Source: Rothia sp. SD9660Na
GTDB taxonomy: Bacteria > Actinomycetota > Actinomycetes > Actinomycetales > Micrococcaceae
Direction: 5' to 3'
Assembly: GCF_030064065.1 (NCBI RefSeq)
Contig: NZ_CP125946.1
Location: 1,922,001 to 1,986,000 of the forward strand
Length of the DNA: 64,000 bases
Both the position numbers and the translations under genes were made by a program. This document shows, in pieces, positions 1 to 8,448 of the stretch. The notes beneath the pieces are model-generated. The model was not told the DNA's origin and did no database searches. It was given only the letters and a program-made list of their open reading frames with translations. Numbering within the stretch: the first letter of the stretch is position 1; each line of letters opens with the position of its first letter.

Positions 1-135
1 CGTATTGCTGAGCAGTCCGGGATTATCCGTGAAGGTATCGAGGACGGCTCCCTGGCCGTCATTGGCGTCTTCTACCACCTGGCCGACGGCAAGGCCGACC
101 TGGTCTACTCATCCTCACCACTGATTACTATCTAG
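1..135 (+). CDS. Carbonic anhydrase, C-terminal end (partial)
   Basis: The open frame enters from the left edge and stops at TAG 133-135. Its 44 residues include [19 protein letters not shown] followed by an acidic/hydrophobic tail. This matches the last helix and strand of beta-class carbonic anhydrases (zinc enzymes converting CO2 and bicarbonate), where a segment of the type REAVEAGKLKIVGAYYDL is usual. The zinc ligands lie outside the window, so the call rests on the tail and on the neighbour: carbonic anhydrase next to class II fumarase is a common order in Arthrobacter-like genomes (recalled, not searched). No terminator is seen between it and fumC. Confidence 0.6.
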   Translation, partial: RIAEQSGIIREGIEDGSLAVIGVFYHLADGKADLVYSSSPLITI

Positions 136-239
136 AATCTTCAGCCGGGCTGTACTCCACATTCGGCGCAGAGCCTGCTCTTGCGTCATTTTTACGACGG
201 GTGCGACAGCCGTCACGGCGGCGTATTAGACTAGGCAGT

Positions 240-1646
240 ATGGCTGAAAACACTGAATACCGCATTGAACACGACACCATGGGTGAGGTCCGCGTACCCG
301 TAGACGCCCTCTACCGCGCCCAGACCCAGCGTGCCGTTGAAAACTTCCCCATCTCAGGCCAGACACTGGAGTCTGCCCACATCCGCGCCCTCGCCCTCAT
401 CAAGAAGGCCGCCGCCAGCGCCAACGAAGAGCTCGGCGTCCTGGACTCAACCCGTGCCCAGGCGATCCGCGACGCAGCAGACCTCGTTGCCGCCGGTGAC
501 TACGATGAGCACTTCCCCATCGACGTCTTCCAGACCGGCTCCGGCACCTCCTCCAACATGAACACCAACGAGGTGCTGGCAACCCTGGCCAACAAGGCCC
601 TGGAGGGTCAGGACGTCGAGGTCCACCCCAACGACCACGTGAACGCCTCCCAGTCCTCCAACGACGTCTTCCCCACCTCCGTGCATGTGGCTGCCACCGA
701 GGCCCTGCTCAAGGACCTGGTCCCTGCCCTGGAATACCTGGCCGATTCCCTGGAGCGCAAGGCTGTGGAGTTCAAGGACGTCGTCAAGTCCGGCCGCACC
801 CACCTGATGGACGCCACCCCCGTGACCCTGGGCCAGGAGTTCTCCGGCTACGCAGCCCAGGTGCGCTACGGTGTTGAGCGTATCCACGCTTCCCTACCGC
901 GCGTCGCCGAGGTTCCCCTGGGCGGCACCGCCGTGGGCACCGGCATCAACACCCCCGACGGCTTCTCCGCCCGCGTCATTGAGCTGCTGGCTGAAGAAAC
1001 CGGCCTGCCCCTGACCGAGGCCCGCAACCACTTTGAGGCCCAGGCCAACCGTGACGGCCTGATCGAGGCCTCCGGCCAGCTGCGCAATATCGCCTACTCC
1101 TTCATGAAGATCAACAATGATATTCGCTGGATGGGCTCAGGCCCCAACACCGGCCTGGGTGAGCTGCACATTCCCGACCTGCAGCCCGGTTCCTCCATCA
1201 TGCCCGGTAAGGTCAACCCCGTCATCTGTGAAGCAGCCATTATGGTCTGCGCCCAGGTTATCGGTAACGACACCACCATCGCCCTGTCCTCCACCAACGG
1301 TGCCTTCGAGCTGAACGTGGGTATCCCGGTCATGGCCGCCAACTTGCTGCAGTCCATCCGCCTGCTGGCCAACACCTCTCGCGTGATGGCCGACAAGATG
1401 ATTGACGGCCTGGAAGCCAACGTGGAGCGTGCCCGCTTCCTGGCTGAGGCCTCCCCCTCAACCGTGACCCCCATGAACAAGCTGATTGGCTACGAGGCAG
1501 CGGCCAAGATCGCCAAGTACTCGGTGGCTAACAAGACCACCGTGCGCGAGGCCGTCATCGCCCTGGGTTATGTTGAGCGCGGCGAGGTCACTGAGGCCCA
1601 GCTCGACGAGGCCCTGGACGTCACCAAGATGCTGGGTAACTTCTAA
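240..1646 (+). CDS. fumC: Fumarate hydratase, class II
   Basis: Interconverts fumarate and malate in the TCA cycle; cytoplasmic homotetramer. The 468-residue product has the superfamily signature [11 protein letters not shown] at about residues 316-326 and the [14 protein letters not shown] segment near residue 100, and its length is normal for FumC. I chose ATG 240 rather than the longer GTG frame at 201 because homology begins at [17 protein letters not shown]. There is no Shine-Dalgarno in front of ATG 240, but TAGACT at 227-232 ends exactly 7 nt before it, which fits a -10 box and a leaderless mRNA. Followed by a strong terminator hairpin. Confidence 0.97.
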   Translation: MAENTEYRIEHDTMGEVRVPVDALYRAQTQRAVENFPISGQTLESAHIRALALIKKAAASANEELGVLDSTRAQAIRDAADLVAAGDYDEHFPIDVFQTGSGTSSNMNTNEVLATLANKALEGQDVEVHPNDHVNASQSSNDVFPTSVHVAATEALLKDLVPALEYLADSLERKAVEFKDVVKSGRTHLMDATPVTLGQEFSGYAAQVRYGVERIHASLPRVAEVPLGGTAVGTGINTPDGFSARVIELLAEETGLPLTEARNHFEAQANRDGLIEASGQLRNIAYSFMKINNDIRWMGSGPNTGLGELHIPDLQPGSSIMPGKVNPVICEAAIMVCAQVIGNDTTIALSSTNGAFELNVGIPVMAANLLQSIRLLANTSRVMADKMIDGLEANVERARFLAEASPSTVTPMNKLIGYEAAAKIAKYSVANKTTVREAVIALGYVERGEVTEAQLDEALDVTKMLGNF

Positions 1647-1685
1647 ACATACCGAGCGAAGGACGCTCTGGTCGTCCGAGCCTAC

Positions 1686-1724
1686 AAGGGCGGGCTTCCC
1701 TCTACGGGAAGCCCGCCCTTTGTG
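1686..1724 (+). terminator. Rho-independent-like terminator after fumC
   Basis: A perfect 15-bp stem: AAGGGCGGGCTTCCC at 1686-1700 pairs with 1706-1720 around the 5-base loop TCTAC. Only a short T stretch follows, as is common in actinobacteria. It closes the fumC transcript. Confidence 0.85.
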
Positions 1725-1805
1725 TGCCTCTCTTGTGAACTAGCGCTCAGGGGCACGTGACCACATAGATAGTCCAAGAATAAACAAAAGCTAGACCAAA
1801 AGGAG

Positions 1806-1811
1806 TAGACT
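1806..1811 (+). promoter_or_regulatory. Putative -10 box for pyruvate oxidase
   Basis: TAGACT, the same hexamer seen before fumC, greA and aztD. It lies about 38 nt upstream of the GTG start at 1850, giving a leader of roughly 30 nt that contains GAAAGG as ribosome binding site. No clear -35 box was identified. Confidence 0.45.
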
Positions 1812-1849
1812 AAGAAAAGTAAGGGTACAGATTATTGAAAGGTTGCCCC

Positions 1850-3603
1850 GTGAAACTCGCTGATCAACTCATCCAGCAACTCATAGACGCCGGCGTAGAA
1901 CGTATCTACGGTGTCGTAGGAGACTCCCTTAACCCCATCGTCGATGCAGTCCGTGCCAGCGGTGGATCTACCAAGGGCGGCATCGACTGGATTCACGTAC
2001 GCCACGAAGAGGTCGCGGCTTTTGCCGCAGCAGCAGAAGCACAGGTCACCGGCAAGCTCGCCGTATGCGCAGGGTCCTGCGGCCCCGGCAATACCCACCT
2101 CATCAATGGCCTCTACGACGCGCACCGCTCGGGCGCGCCCGTCCTAGCTATCGCTTCCCATATCCCCTCTGCACAAATCGGCACCAGCTACTTCCAAGAA
2201 ACCCACCCCGACCGCCTCTTCGCCGAGTGCTCCAGCTACTCAGAAATGGCTATCAGCCCCGCTCAGACACTGCGCATCATGAACTCCGCCATGCGCCACG
2301 CGGTTGCCAACCGCGGTGTTGCGGTTGTCTCGATTCCCGGCGATATCGCCGCTGAGGACGCCGTGGACTACGTACCTGCCTGGGGCGATATGCGCCGCGG
2401 CACCATGACCCCGGACCAGGCAACCGTGCAAGAAATCGCTGACCGCATCAATGCCGCAGACAAGGTCGCCATCTTTGCAGGTATCGGAGCTAAGGGAGCC
2501 CATGATGAGCTGGTTGCCCTGGCCAATGCCGCCGCCGCACCGGTGGGCCATTCCATGCGCGGGAAAATGTACGTCCAGTACGATAACCCCTTCGACGTGG
2601 GCATGACCGGGCTTCTGGGCTACGGCGAGGCTGCTGAGGGCCTTAAAGAAGCAGACCTGATGCTCCTGCTCGGCACCGATTTTCCCTACGACCAGTTCCT
2701 ACCCGATACCGACACCATCCAGATTGACCGCTCCGCTCAGGTACTGGGCCGCCGCACTAACGTGAGCCTGCTGGTTGAGGCTGATGTTGCAGCGACCCTG
2801 CGGGCTGTCCTACCCCTTATCAAGCGCAAGAAGAACCGTTCTTTCCTTGAGCGCCTGCTCAAGAAGAACGAAAAAATCATGACCAAGGTCGTGGGTGCCT
2901 ATACCAAGAAGCCATCAAAAAGGGCCCTATCCACCCCGAATACGCCACGGCGATCCTGGATGAGCTCGCCGCCGACGATGCCATCTTCACAGCAGATACC
3001 GGCATGTGTAACGTGTGGACGGCCCGCTATATCACTCCCAACGGCAAGCGTGAGCTACTCGGTTCCTTCCTACACGGATCCATGGCTAACGCCCTCCCTC
3101 ACGCCATTGGCGCTCAGGTTGCCGCCCCGGATCGCCAGGTTATCTCGGTATCGGGCGACGGTGGTCTCTCCATGCTTCTGGGCGACTTGCTGACCGCCCG
3201 TATGTATAACCTGCCCCTGACCGTAGTGGTCTACAACAACTCCACCCTCGGCATGGTCAAGCTCGAGCAGCTAGTTCAGGGCTTCGAGGACTACGGAGTT
3301 GATGTGCCCGACACCAACTACGCTGCCATCGCCACCGCCATGGGCTTTGAGGCGGAGCGCGTTACCGACCCCCAGAAACTGGAAAAGGCGCTCTCTCATG
3401 CCCTAGCCCACCGGGGCCCGTCCCTCGTTGAGGTCATTACCGACCCCAACGCACTCTCTATGCCGCCCGAGGTGGAAGCCTCACAGATTGTTGGGTTTGC
3501 GACTTCGCTCTCCAAAATTGCCCTCAATCGCGGGGCCGGTGAAGCTGTAGCAATGGCTCGTTCTAACCTGCGTAACGCCAGCGCCTGGCGTCAGCTCACC
3601 TAA
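1850..3603 (+). pseudogene. poxB: Pyruvate oxidase (PoxB-type, ThDP-dependent), frameshifted
   Basis: Encodes a thiamine-diphosphate enzyme of the pyruvate oxidase/dehydrogenase family (pyruvate to acetate plus CO2, electrons to quinone). The first frame starts at GTG 1850, with GAAAGG 7 nt upstream, and carries the catalytic-Glu segment VRHEEVAAF (Glu near residue 53). Homology leaves this frame at about 2911 and continues one frame over: there AIKKGPIHPEYATAILDEL follows AYTKK, and later come the ThDP motif SGDGG...N and the C-terminus, ending at TAA 3603. One base, most simply a G in AAGAAG(G)CC near 2909-2912, is missing. Restoring it would give about 584 residues, the normal family length. 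Either the gene is broken or the base is a sequencing error; the intact reading of both halves suggests the lesion is recent. Confidence 0.88.
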
Positions 3604-3623
3604 ACCAGTTCTCATACAACTAG

Positions 3624-3656
3624 AGGTGGGGCCCGTTCTGCGGGCCCCACCTGTTT
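3624..3656 (+). terminator. Terminator between pyruvate oxidase and thiolase remnant
   Basis: AGGTGGGGCCCG at 3624-3635 and its perfect complement at 3641-3652 enclose the loop TTCTG and are followed by TGTTTT. It lies between convergent genes and may work for both. Confidence 0.85.
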
Positions 3657-3676
3657 TAACCTCGTAGTACGAGAGA

Positions 3677-4450
3677 TTAGTCTGCGCGAAGAATCAGGGC
3701 ATCGCCCTGGCCTCCGCCACCACCCAGGGCAATAGCACCACCGTGGGGGGGGTGACCTTCTGCAGGTCAAGACCAAGTTCACGGGCAGAGGCCGCAGAGA
3801 CAGCAGCAAAAGCCTCGTTGATTTCCACATGGTCTAGGTCGGCCGCGGTGAGCCCGACCTTGTCGAGAGCGGCGGCGATAGCGCGGGAGGGCTGGTAGTG
3901 CAGTACGTCCTCTGGGCCAGCGGTGTTTGCTTCAGTGAATTCGTGGCTTGAGAGCACCAGGGCCGCTGCCCCGTCAGACAGCGGGGAGGCATTCCCTGCG
4001 GTAATCGTATCGCCCTGCTCAAAAGCGGGCGGCAGTTGAGCGAGCACCTCAACCGTGGTTCCCTCGCGCACGCCCTCGTCGGCGCTGACCTCGGTGACCT
4101 GCCCCTTGCGTCCTTTCACCTGAACCGGGGCAATTTCGGCATCAAAAAGACCGGCGGACGCAGCGGCCTGGGCCCGCTGGTGGGAAGCGGCCGCGATGGC
4201 GTCCTGCTCCTGGCGGGGCACCTTAAAGCGGGCGTTAGACCCCTCGGCCAGCACCCCTATCGACTCCCCGCTCTGGGCATCGGTGAGGGCATCACGCTCA
4301 ACAGCATCGAGCACACCGGTAGCTCCGAAGACCCTGCCCGAGCGGAAATCCGGCAGCAAGAAAGGGGCACGAGAAAAGGGCCCCATAATCTTGCCCTGGG
4401 GGGGTGCGAGCAGCACCGATAATGACAGCGTCCTTGTTGTGGGTCTGCAT
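3677..4450 (-). pseudogene. Acetyl-CoA acyltransferase (thiolase), decayed
   Basis: The remnant begins at ATG 4450 (AGAAGGAAG upstream) with MQTHNKDAVIIGAARTP and ends at TAA 3677-3679 with GGGGGQGDALILRAD, both typical thiolase ends. Four lesions are visible. (1) A 7-G run at 4398-4404 (plus strand) shifts the frame after AART. (2) The text jumps from KIMGPFS directly to RAPFLLPDFRSG, losing about 90-100 residues including the CxSG nucleophile. (3) An 8-G run at 3745-3752 shifts the frame before HGGAIALG. (4) GGAIALG is fused directly to GGGGQGDAL, losing the His (GHP) and second Cys regions. About 258 codons remain of a usual 390-400. It cannot be an active thiolase. Divergent from the MarR gene. 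Confidence 0.9.
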
Positions 4451-4559
4451 GTTTCTTCCTTCTGCAGCAGCGTCGCTGCACCGGCTATCTCAGGGATTTC
4501 TTAGAGACTGACCCCCGGCGCCATGTCGGTCAAGACTAGACCGGTGAAAGGCGCTGCTC

Positions 4560-4576
4560 ACACGCTTTAAGCGTGT
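4560..4576. promoter_or_regulatory. Perfect 8+1+8 palindrome, likely MarR operator
   Basis: ACACGCTT, one T, then AAGCGTGT. The two arms are exact reverse complements. The site sits between the divergent thiolase remnant (start 4450) and the MarR gene (start 4628), about 40 bp upstream of the proposed -10 of marR (TAGGCT 4616-4621). Size and position are what is expected of a MarR dimer operator controlling both directions; binding itself is inferred. Confidence 0.6.
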
Positions 4577-4627
4577 AATAGGTGGCTTATTTTTCCCTCA
4601 CAGCCGCCCAGTGAGTAGGCTTAAGGA

Positions 4628-5134
4628 ATGGAACCATCGCCCCGCAGCCACACCTACTGGTCTTTTATTGACCGGGTTGGCGAGAATCTTGCCGACCAGA
4701 ACGATATACCCGTCAATGTTGACGCAACCCTACTTGCCATGTCGCTGAACCGCGCATCCGTGGCTATTACCCACGATTTTGAGTCGAAAGTGCACCGCCC
4801 AGCCGGCAGCTCCTGGGCGGCCTATCGGGTGCTTTTTGCCCTTTGGCACTCCGGGGCAACCTCGGCTAGTTCCCTGGCCAATATCACCGGCATGACCAGG
4901 GCTGCTGTCTCAAACATCAGCAAGCCCCTAGAGACCAAGGGCTTGATTACCAAGGCTAAGGACCCCGAGGACGGGCGCGGCACCCTTGTTAAGCTCACCC
5001 CCGCCGGCACCGACTTCGTCAGCTCTACCTTTGCCCGGCAGAACCAGCTTGAAACCGTGTGGGCCGAGAAACTGACCCCCGTTGAGCGCACCATGCTGGT
5101 TGAGCTTCTGCGCAAGCTCTCAGCCGAAGCCTAG
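4628..5134 (+). CDS. MarR-family transcriptional regulator
   Basis: The 168-residue protein has a winged helix at about residues 55-125: ASSLANITGMTRAAVSNISKPLETKGLITKA is the HTH, followed by the wing DPEDGRGTLVKLTPAG. Helical arms on both sides provide the dimer interface. MarR proteins usually repress neighbouring genes and release DNA on binding small phenolic or acyl ligands. Here the divergent partner is a dead thiolase, so the original target may be lost. ATG 4628 has only AAGGA immediately before it; TAGGCT at 4616-4621 followed by 6 nt suggests a leaderless transcript. Its stop codon abuts the convergent Nudix gene stop with no gap. Confidence 0.9.
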   Translation: MEPSPRSHTYWSFIDRVGENLADQNDIPVNVDATLLAMSLNRASVAITHDFESKVHRPAGSSWAAYRVLFALWHSGATSASSLANITGMTRAAVSNISKPLETKGLITKAKDPEDGRGTLVKLTPAGTDFVSSTFARQNQLETVWAEKLTPVERTMLVELLRKLSAEA

Positions 5135-5617
5135 CTATCGCGCTTCTAGGTCGAATCGGGCGCCGTTCTGCCAGTGCAGGGCGGCGTCGATTCTATCGAG
5201 CATGCGCTCACTGCAATAGTTAGCTAGCTGATCTACCGGCACCCAGAGCACCTGGCTGGATTCTTCGTCGTTGACCCGGGCCTGCCCCGAGATGTAGCGG
5301 CAATAGAAGGTGTGGTCGAGGAACTGGCAGCGGTCCCCGTTATCAAAGGTCATGGGCGGGTCGGCTTTCAGCTGGGCGAAGCCTACGACTTCAATCACCA
5401 CGCCGGCCTCTTCTTCGGCCTCACGTAGGCAGGTCAGGGCGGGGTTCTCACCGGGATCGACGATTCCGGTCACCGGCGTCCAGGCCCCGGTATCGCTGCG
5501 ACGCACCAGCAGAATATCTCCGTTATCCCGCTGGATCACGGCAGTAGCGCCCGAAAGCCAGAGTATATCAGAGCCAATTTTGGCTCGCAGGTCGGTAATA
5601 AATTGTGGGGTAGGCAT
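5135..5617 (-). CDS. Nudix hydrolase
   Basis: The 160-residue protein has the Nudix box GIVDPGENPALTCLREAEEEAGVVI at about residues 51-75. It matches Gx5Ex7REUxEExGU, whose glutamates bind the Mg2+ that hydrolyses X-linked nucleoside diphosphates. The flanking fold (TAVIQRDNGDILLVRRSD and the DHTFYCRYISG strand) resembles the ADP-ribose/NADH pyrophosphatase-like group common in actinobacteria; the substrate cannot be assigned. Start ATG 5617 is preceded by AAAGGAAAAT. Stop-to-stop with the MarR gene on the other strand. Confidence 0.92.
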   Translation of the reverse strand: MPTPQFITDLRAKIGSDILWLSGATAVIQRDNGDILLVRRSDTGAWTPVTGIVDPGENPALTCLREAEEEAGVVIEVVGFAQLKADPPMTFDNGDRCQFLDHTFYCRYISGQARVNDEESSQVLWVPVDQLANYCSERMLDRIDAALHWQNGARFDLEAR

Positions 5618-5680
5618 ATTTTCCTTTCGTGGGCAGATACCCGGTGCGGACGCTCGAAGGCAGCAGCCACGCGAGGCCAG

Positions 5681-6217
5681 CTAGGTTGCGGGAAAGAGCA
5701 GGGCGAGGGTGGTGCCAAGAAGCATAAAGGGACCAAAAGCTATGTGGGTGCGGCCCGTAGCCCGACGGGTAAGTATAAGCGCGAGGGAATATAGGCCACC
5801 GGTCAGAAAAATGAGCAGGTTACCCCAGAGCAGATTCAGGGGCGAGAAATAGGCGAGCAAAAGACCTAGAACTCCGGCCAGTTTCACATCCCCCATGCCT
5901 AGGGCCCCGCGGGAGGCCAAACGCATAAGGGCATAGAAGCCAAACATGACAGCAGCTCCGTAGGCAGTCTGTCGCGCCTGAGCAAAGGGGTCGGGGGCCA
6001 CCAGCAGGATAACTCCAAACAGGGGTAGGCCCACCAGGGCATAGAGCGGTAGAACAATACGGTCGGGCAGACGGTGCTCGCGCACATCAACAACCCACAA
6101 CCGGGCGGCAGCCACCAGGTAATAGCCCATCACCCAGACCAAGAGCAAGGCGGCAAGAGCCGACTGCCAGCGTCCGCCCAGCCCTTCTTCCGCTAGGCTA
6201 TATATCTGTTCGAGCAT
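5681..6217 (-). CDS. Prepilin peptidase, A24 family (leaderless type)
   Basis: The 178-residue polytopic membrane protein has the two aspartate motifs of the type IV prepilin peptidase/TadV family: VVDVREHRLPDR near residue 42 and GMGDVKLAG near residue 112. Such enzymes cleave prepilin-like leaders in Flp/Tad pili or competence pseudopili. The cysteine-rich N-terminal methylase domain of PilD is absent, as in other short actinobacterial members. No pilin genes lie in the window. It starts 17 nt after the cis-prenyltransferase stop, so the two are probably cotranscribed. Confidence 0.88.
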   Translation of the reverse strand: MLEQIYSLAEEGLGGRWQSALAALLLVWVMGYYLVAAARLWVVDVREHRLPDRIVLPLYALVGLPLFGVILLVAPDPFAQARQTAYGAAVMFGFYALMRLASRGALGMGDVKLAGVLGLLLAYFSPLNLLWGNLLIFLTGGLYSLALILTRRATGRTHIAFGPFMLLGTTLALLFPAT

Positions 6218-6234
6218 AGCCGCCCCGGCTAATC

Positions 6235-6996
6235 TTAGGAACCAAACCGGCGCTGCCGCTGGGCGTAATCGCGTAGGGCCCGCAAGAAATCAACCCGGCG
6301 GAAGTCAGGCCACAGGGCCTCGCAGAAATAAAACTCGGAGTAGGCCGACTGCCAGGTCATAAAGCCCGAAAGGCGCTGCTCCCCCGAGGTCCGAATCAGC
6401 AGGTCCGGGTCGGGCATACCGCTGGTGTACAGATGGTGGGAAATATCGTCGCTGGTCAGACTCGAAGCGAGTTCTTCGAGACTTCGGCCGGAGGCTGCCG
6501 CCTCACGCAGCAGGCCGCGCACGGCGTCCGTAATCTCCTGACGCCCACCGTACCCAACAGCGATGTTCACCTGCAGCCCGCTGACCGCCGCCGTTTCTTC
6601 AACAGCCACCTCAAAGGCAGAGCGCAAACTCGCTGGCAGGGATTCCAGCTGACCCACCGGGCGAACCCGAGCCAGGCCGCTGGCGGTCAGACGCCCCACG
6701 AACCCCTCAATGACCTCAACCAGGTCATTCAGCTCGTCGCTACTGCGCTTCAGGTTCTCGGTAGACAGCATGTAGAGGGTCACCATCGGAATCTTCAATT
6801 CCGTGCACCAGCCCAGGAACTCAATGATACGGGCAGCACCTGCCTCGTGACCGTGCTTGGTGCTCTCCCCCAGCAGGGCAGCCCAGCGGCGGTTACCATC
6901 GACCAGCACACCAATGTGCTGGGGCAGTTTCTCCGCTGGAATCGCAGAAATCAGGGACCGCTCATACACCGTGTACAGTGGCTGCGGTAGCTTCAT
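6235..6996 (-). CDS. Isoprenyl transferase (cis-prenyltransferase, UppS family)
   Basis: Condenses isopentenyl diphosphate onto an allylic diphosphate with cis geometry. Motifs: HIGVLVDGNRRWA at about residues 27-39 with the catalytic Asp, YMLSTENLKR, and the C-terminal DLLIRTSGEQRLSGF with SEFYF and LWPDF. Length 253 with ATG 6996 and AGGAG 9 nt upstream; the longer frame to 7092 is unsupported. Placement beside a trhA-like gene and near mca and greA matches the mycobacterial Rv1080c-Rv1086 neighbourhood, where the Rv1086 enzyme makes short-chain Z,E-FPP. Whether this one makes the short or the C50/C55 product cannot be read from sequence. Confidence 0.93.
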   Translation of the reverse strand: MKLPQPLYTVYERSLISAIPAEKLPQHIGVLVDGNRRWAALLGESTKHGHEAGAARIIEFLGWCTELKIPMVTLYMLSTENLKRSSDELNDLVEVIEGFVGRLTASGLARVRPVGQLESLPASLRSAFEVAVEETAAVSGLQVNIAVGYGGRQEITDAVRGLLREAAASGRSLEELASSLTSDDISHHLYTSGMPDPDLLIRTSGEQRLSGFMTWQSAYSEFYFCEALWPDFRRVDFLRALRDYAQRQRRFGS

Positions 6997-7185
6997 GTGC
7001 TGCTCCTGGTTGTAGGGTGGCAGGTTTGTCTTTACCCTGCTCATTCTACCTGCAAGGCGAGCTCGGGCAGGCCCCTGCCCTCCTCTGCGCAAGTGGGCGG
7101 ACGCCCCGCCCCGACTCCCTGCCCGTCATTTCAGCTTCTAGCTACCCCCTAGACCGCACTTATTTTGAACTGCCATACTAAATAT

Positions 7186-7926
7186 ATGGCTTCACGTGTT
7201 CACCGCTCCCAGACCTCCGGCTCATCAACCGCACCCCACCAGGGCGTACTTGACCGGCTGACCGACGTGCAACGCGAAATCATCGATTTCTACCGCGAGA
7301 ACGGCAAGCCCCTACTCCGCGGCTGGATTCACGCAGGCTTTGCGCCCGTAGCCTTTATCGCCGGCATCGTACTCATCGTCCTCTCTGGCGGGGGCCTAGT
7401 GGGCGTCGGATGCGCCATATTTGCTCTCACAGGCGTCCTGCTCTTTGGCATCTCCGGTATCTACCACCGCGGCTTCTGGTCAGCCAGGGCTCGCATGCTC
7501 CTCAAGCGACTCGACCACGCTAATATCACCCTACTCATCGCGGGCACCTATACCCCGGTAGCCCTAACCCTCCTTGAGGGCACCCAGCAGGCCATCCTGC
7601 TCTGGAGCATCTGGGGCTGTGCCCTCTCCGTCACCCTCTTCAGGGTCTTCTGGACAGGAGCCCCCCGCTGGCTCTACACCCCCATCTACGTTGTGATGGG
7701 CCTGATGGCGGTCTTCTACCTAGGTGACTTCTGGCAGGTCTCCCCCGTCGCCACCGTACTCATCGCCACCGGCGGAGCCAGCTACATCATCGGAGCCATC
7801 TTCTACGGCACCAAACGCCCCGCCATGGCTCCGCAAACCTTTGGCTTCCACGAGCTCTTCCATGTCTTTACCGTGCTCGGCTTTATCCAGCACTACATCG
7901 CCGTGATGTTCTGCATCTTTGTATAA
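7186..7926 (+). CDS. trhA: TrhA / hemolysin III family membrane protein
   Basis: A 246-residue protein with about seven membrane segments and the family motifs GISGIYHRGFWSARARMLLKRLDHANITLLIAGTYTP (conserved His and Asp) and FGFHELFHVFTVLGFIQHY. Family: PAQR-like/YqfA-TrhA, linked to membrane homeostasis; the hemolysin name is historical. ATG 7186 is chosen over an in-frame TTG at 7165. There is no SD; CATACT at 7174-7179 is 6 nt before the ATG, suggesting a leaderless mRNA. Divergent from the cis-prenyltransferase. Confidence 0.93.
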   Translation: MASRVHRSQTSGSSTAPHQGVLDRLTDVQREIIDFYRENGKPLLRGWIHAGFAPVAFIAGIVLIVLSGGGLVGVGCAIFALTGVLLFGISGIYHRGFWSARARMLLKRLDHANITLLIAGTYTPVALTLLEGTQQAILLWSIWGCALSVTLFRVFWTGAPRWLYTPIYVVMGLMAVFYLGDFWQVSPVATVLIATGGASYIIGAIFYGTKRPAMAPQTFGFHELFHVFTVLGFIQHYIAVMFCIFV

Positions 7927-7950
7927 GCTCACCCCGTGACCTTTAAACTA

Positions 7951-7989
7951 AAGGACGCCGCACCCGGCCGGGTGCGGCGTCCTTATTTT
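7951..7989. terminator. Bidirectional terminator
   Basis: A 17-bp perfect inverted repeat, AAGGACGCCGCACCCGG at 7951-7967 with its complement at 7968-7984, followed by TTATTTT on the plus strand. It serves trhA on the plus strand and the small membrane gene on the minus strand. Confidence 0.9.
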
Positions 7990-8005
7990 CTCTTTCCTCA
8001 AGAAC

Positions 8006-8350
8006 CTAGTGGGGGCGGCGCAGATGATCCTGAGCTACAACAGCCTCATCGCGCACGGTGGCGTGAACGGGCTCCTCGGTTTTCCCCTGGGCCGCAGCTT
8101 CAGCGGCTGCCCGCTCCTCAGCCTCACGGGCAATAGCGTATTCGCTGCGGTAGCGCAGACGGCGAGCGCGCCGGGTCAGATCAAGCCCCAGCAGCACGAT
8201 AGCCACGGCCAGGCAGAAGGTGACGATAAAGCCCACGATGCCGGGTGAGCCGCGGAAGGACCCGTCGGGGTTGACCGTTGTAATGACGGTGGGGGTCGCT
8301 TCGGATGCAAGGATCGTAAGTGATGGAGGGATCAGGGCTGACACGGTCAC
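8006..8350 (-). CDS. Small membrane protein of the mca neighbourhood, unknown function
   Basis: A 114-residue protein with a short N-terminus, one clear membrane helix (GIVGFIVTFCLAVAIVLLGL, about residues 37-56), an arginine-rich cytoplasmic stretch (DLTRRARRLRYRSEYAIARE) and an Ala/Glu-rich coiled tail. Start GTG 8350 with GAGGAAG upstream. It lies 98 nt downstream of mca on the same strand. Mycobacteria have a small membrane protein (Rv1083) in the same place next to mca; homology is plausible but unproven. No catalytic motif. Confidence 0.75.
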   Translation of the reverse strand: MTVSALIPPSLTILASEATPTVITTVNPDGSFRGSPGIVGFIVTFCLAVAIVLLGLDLTRRARRLRYRSEYAIAREAEERAAAEAAAQGKTEEPVHATVRDEAVVAQDHLRRPH

Positions 8351-8448
8351 GGCTTCCTCTGGTCTTGGGTGCAGGGCTTTATCTGGGCGCTGGCCTAGCT
8401 GGGCATGTAGTCCCCATTGTACGCGGCGGGGCTGGGCCTTTCCTGTCT

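Noticed and set aside
447..887. Long open frame antisense to fumC (146 codons), and many similar antisense frames elsewhere
   Set aside because: These result from the high GC at third codon positions of the real genes; products are low complexity and match no family.
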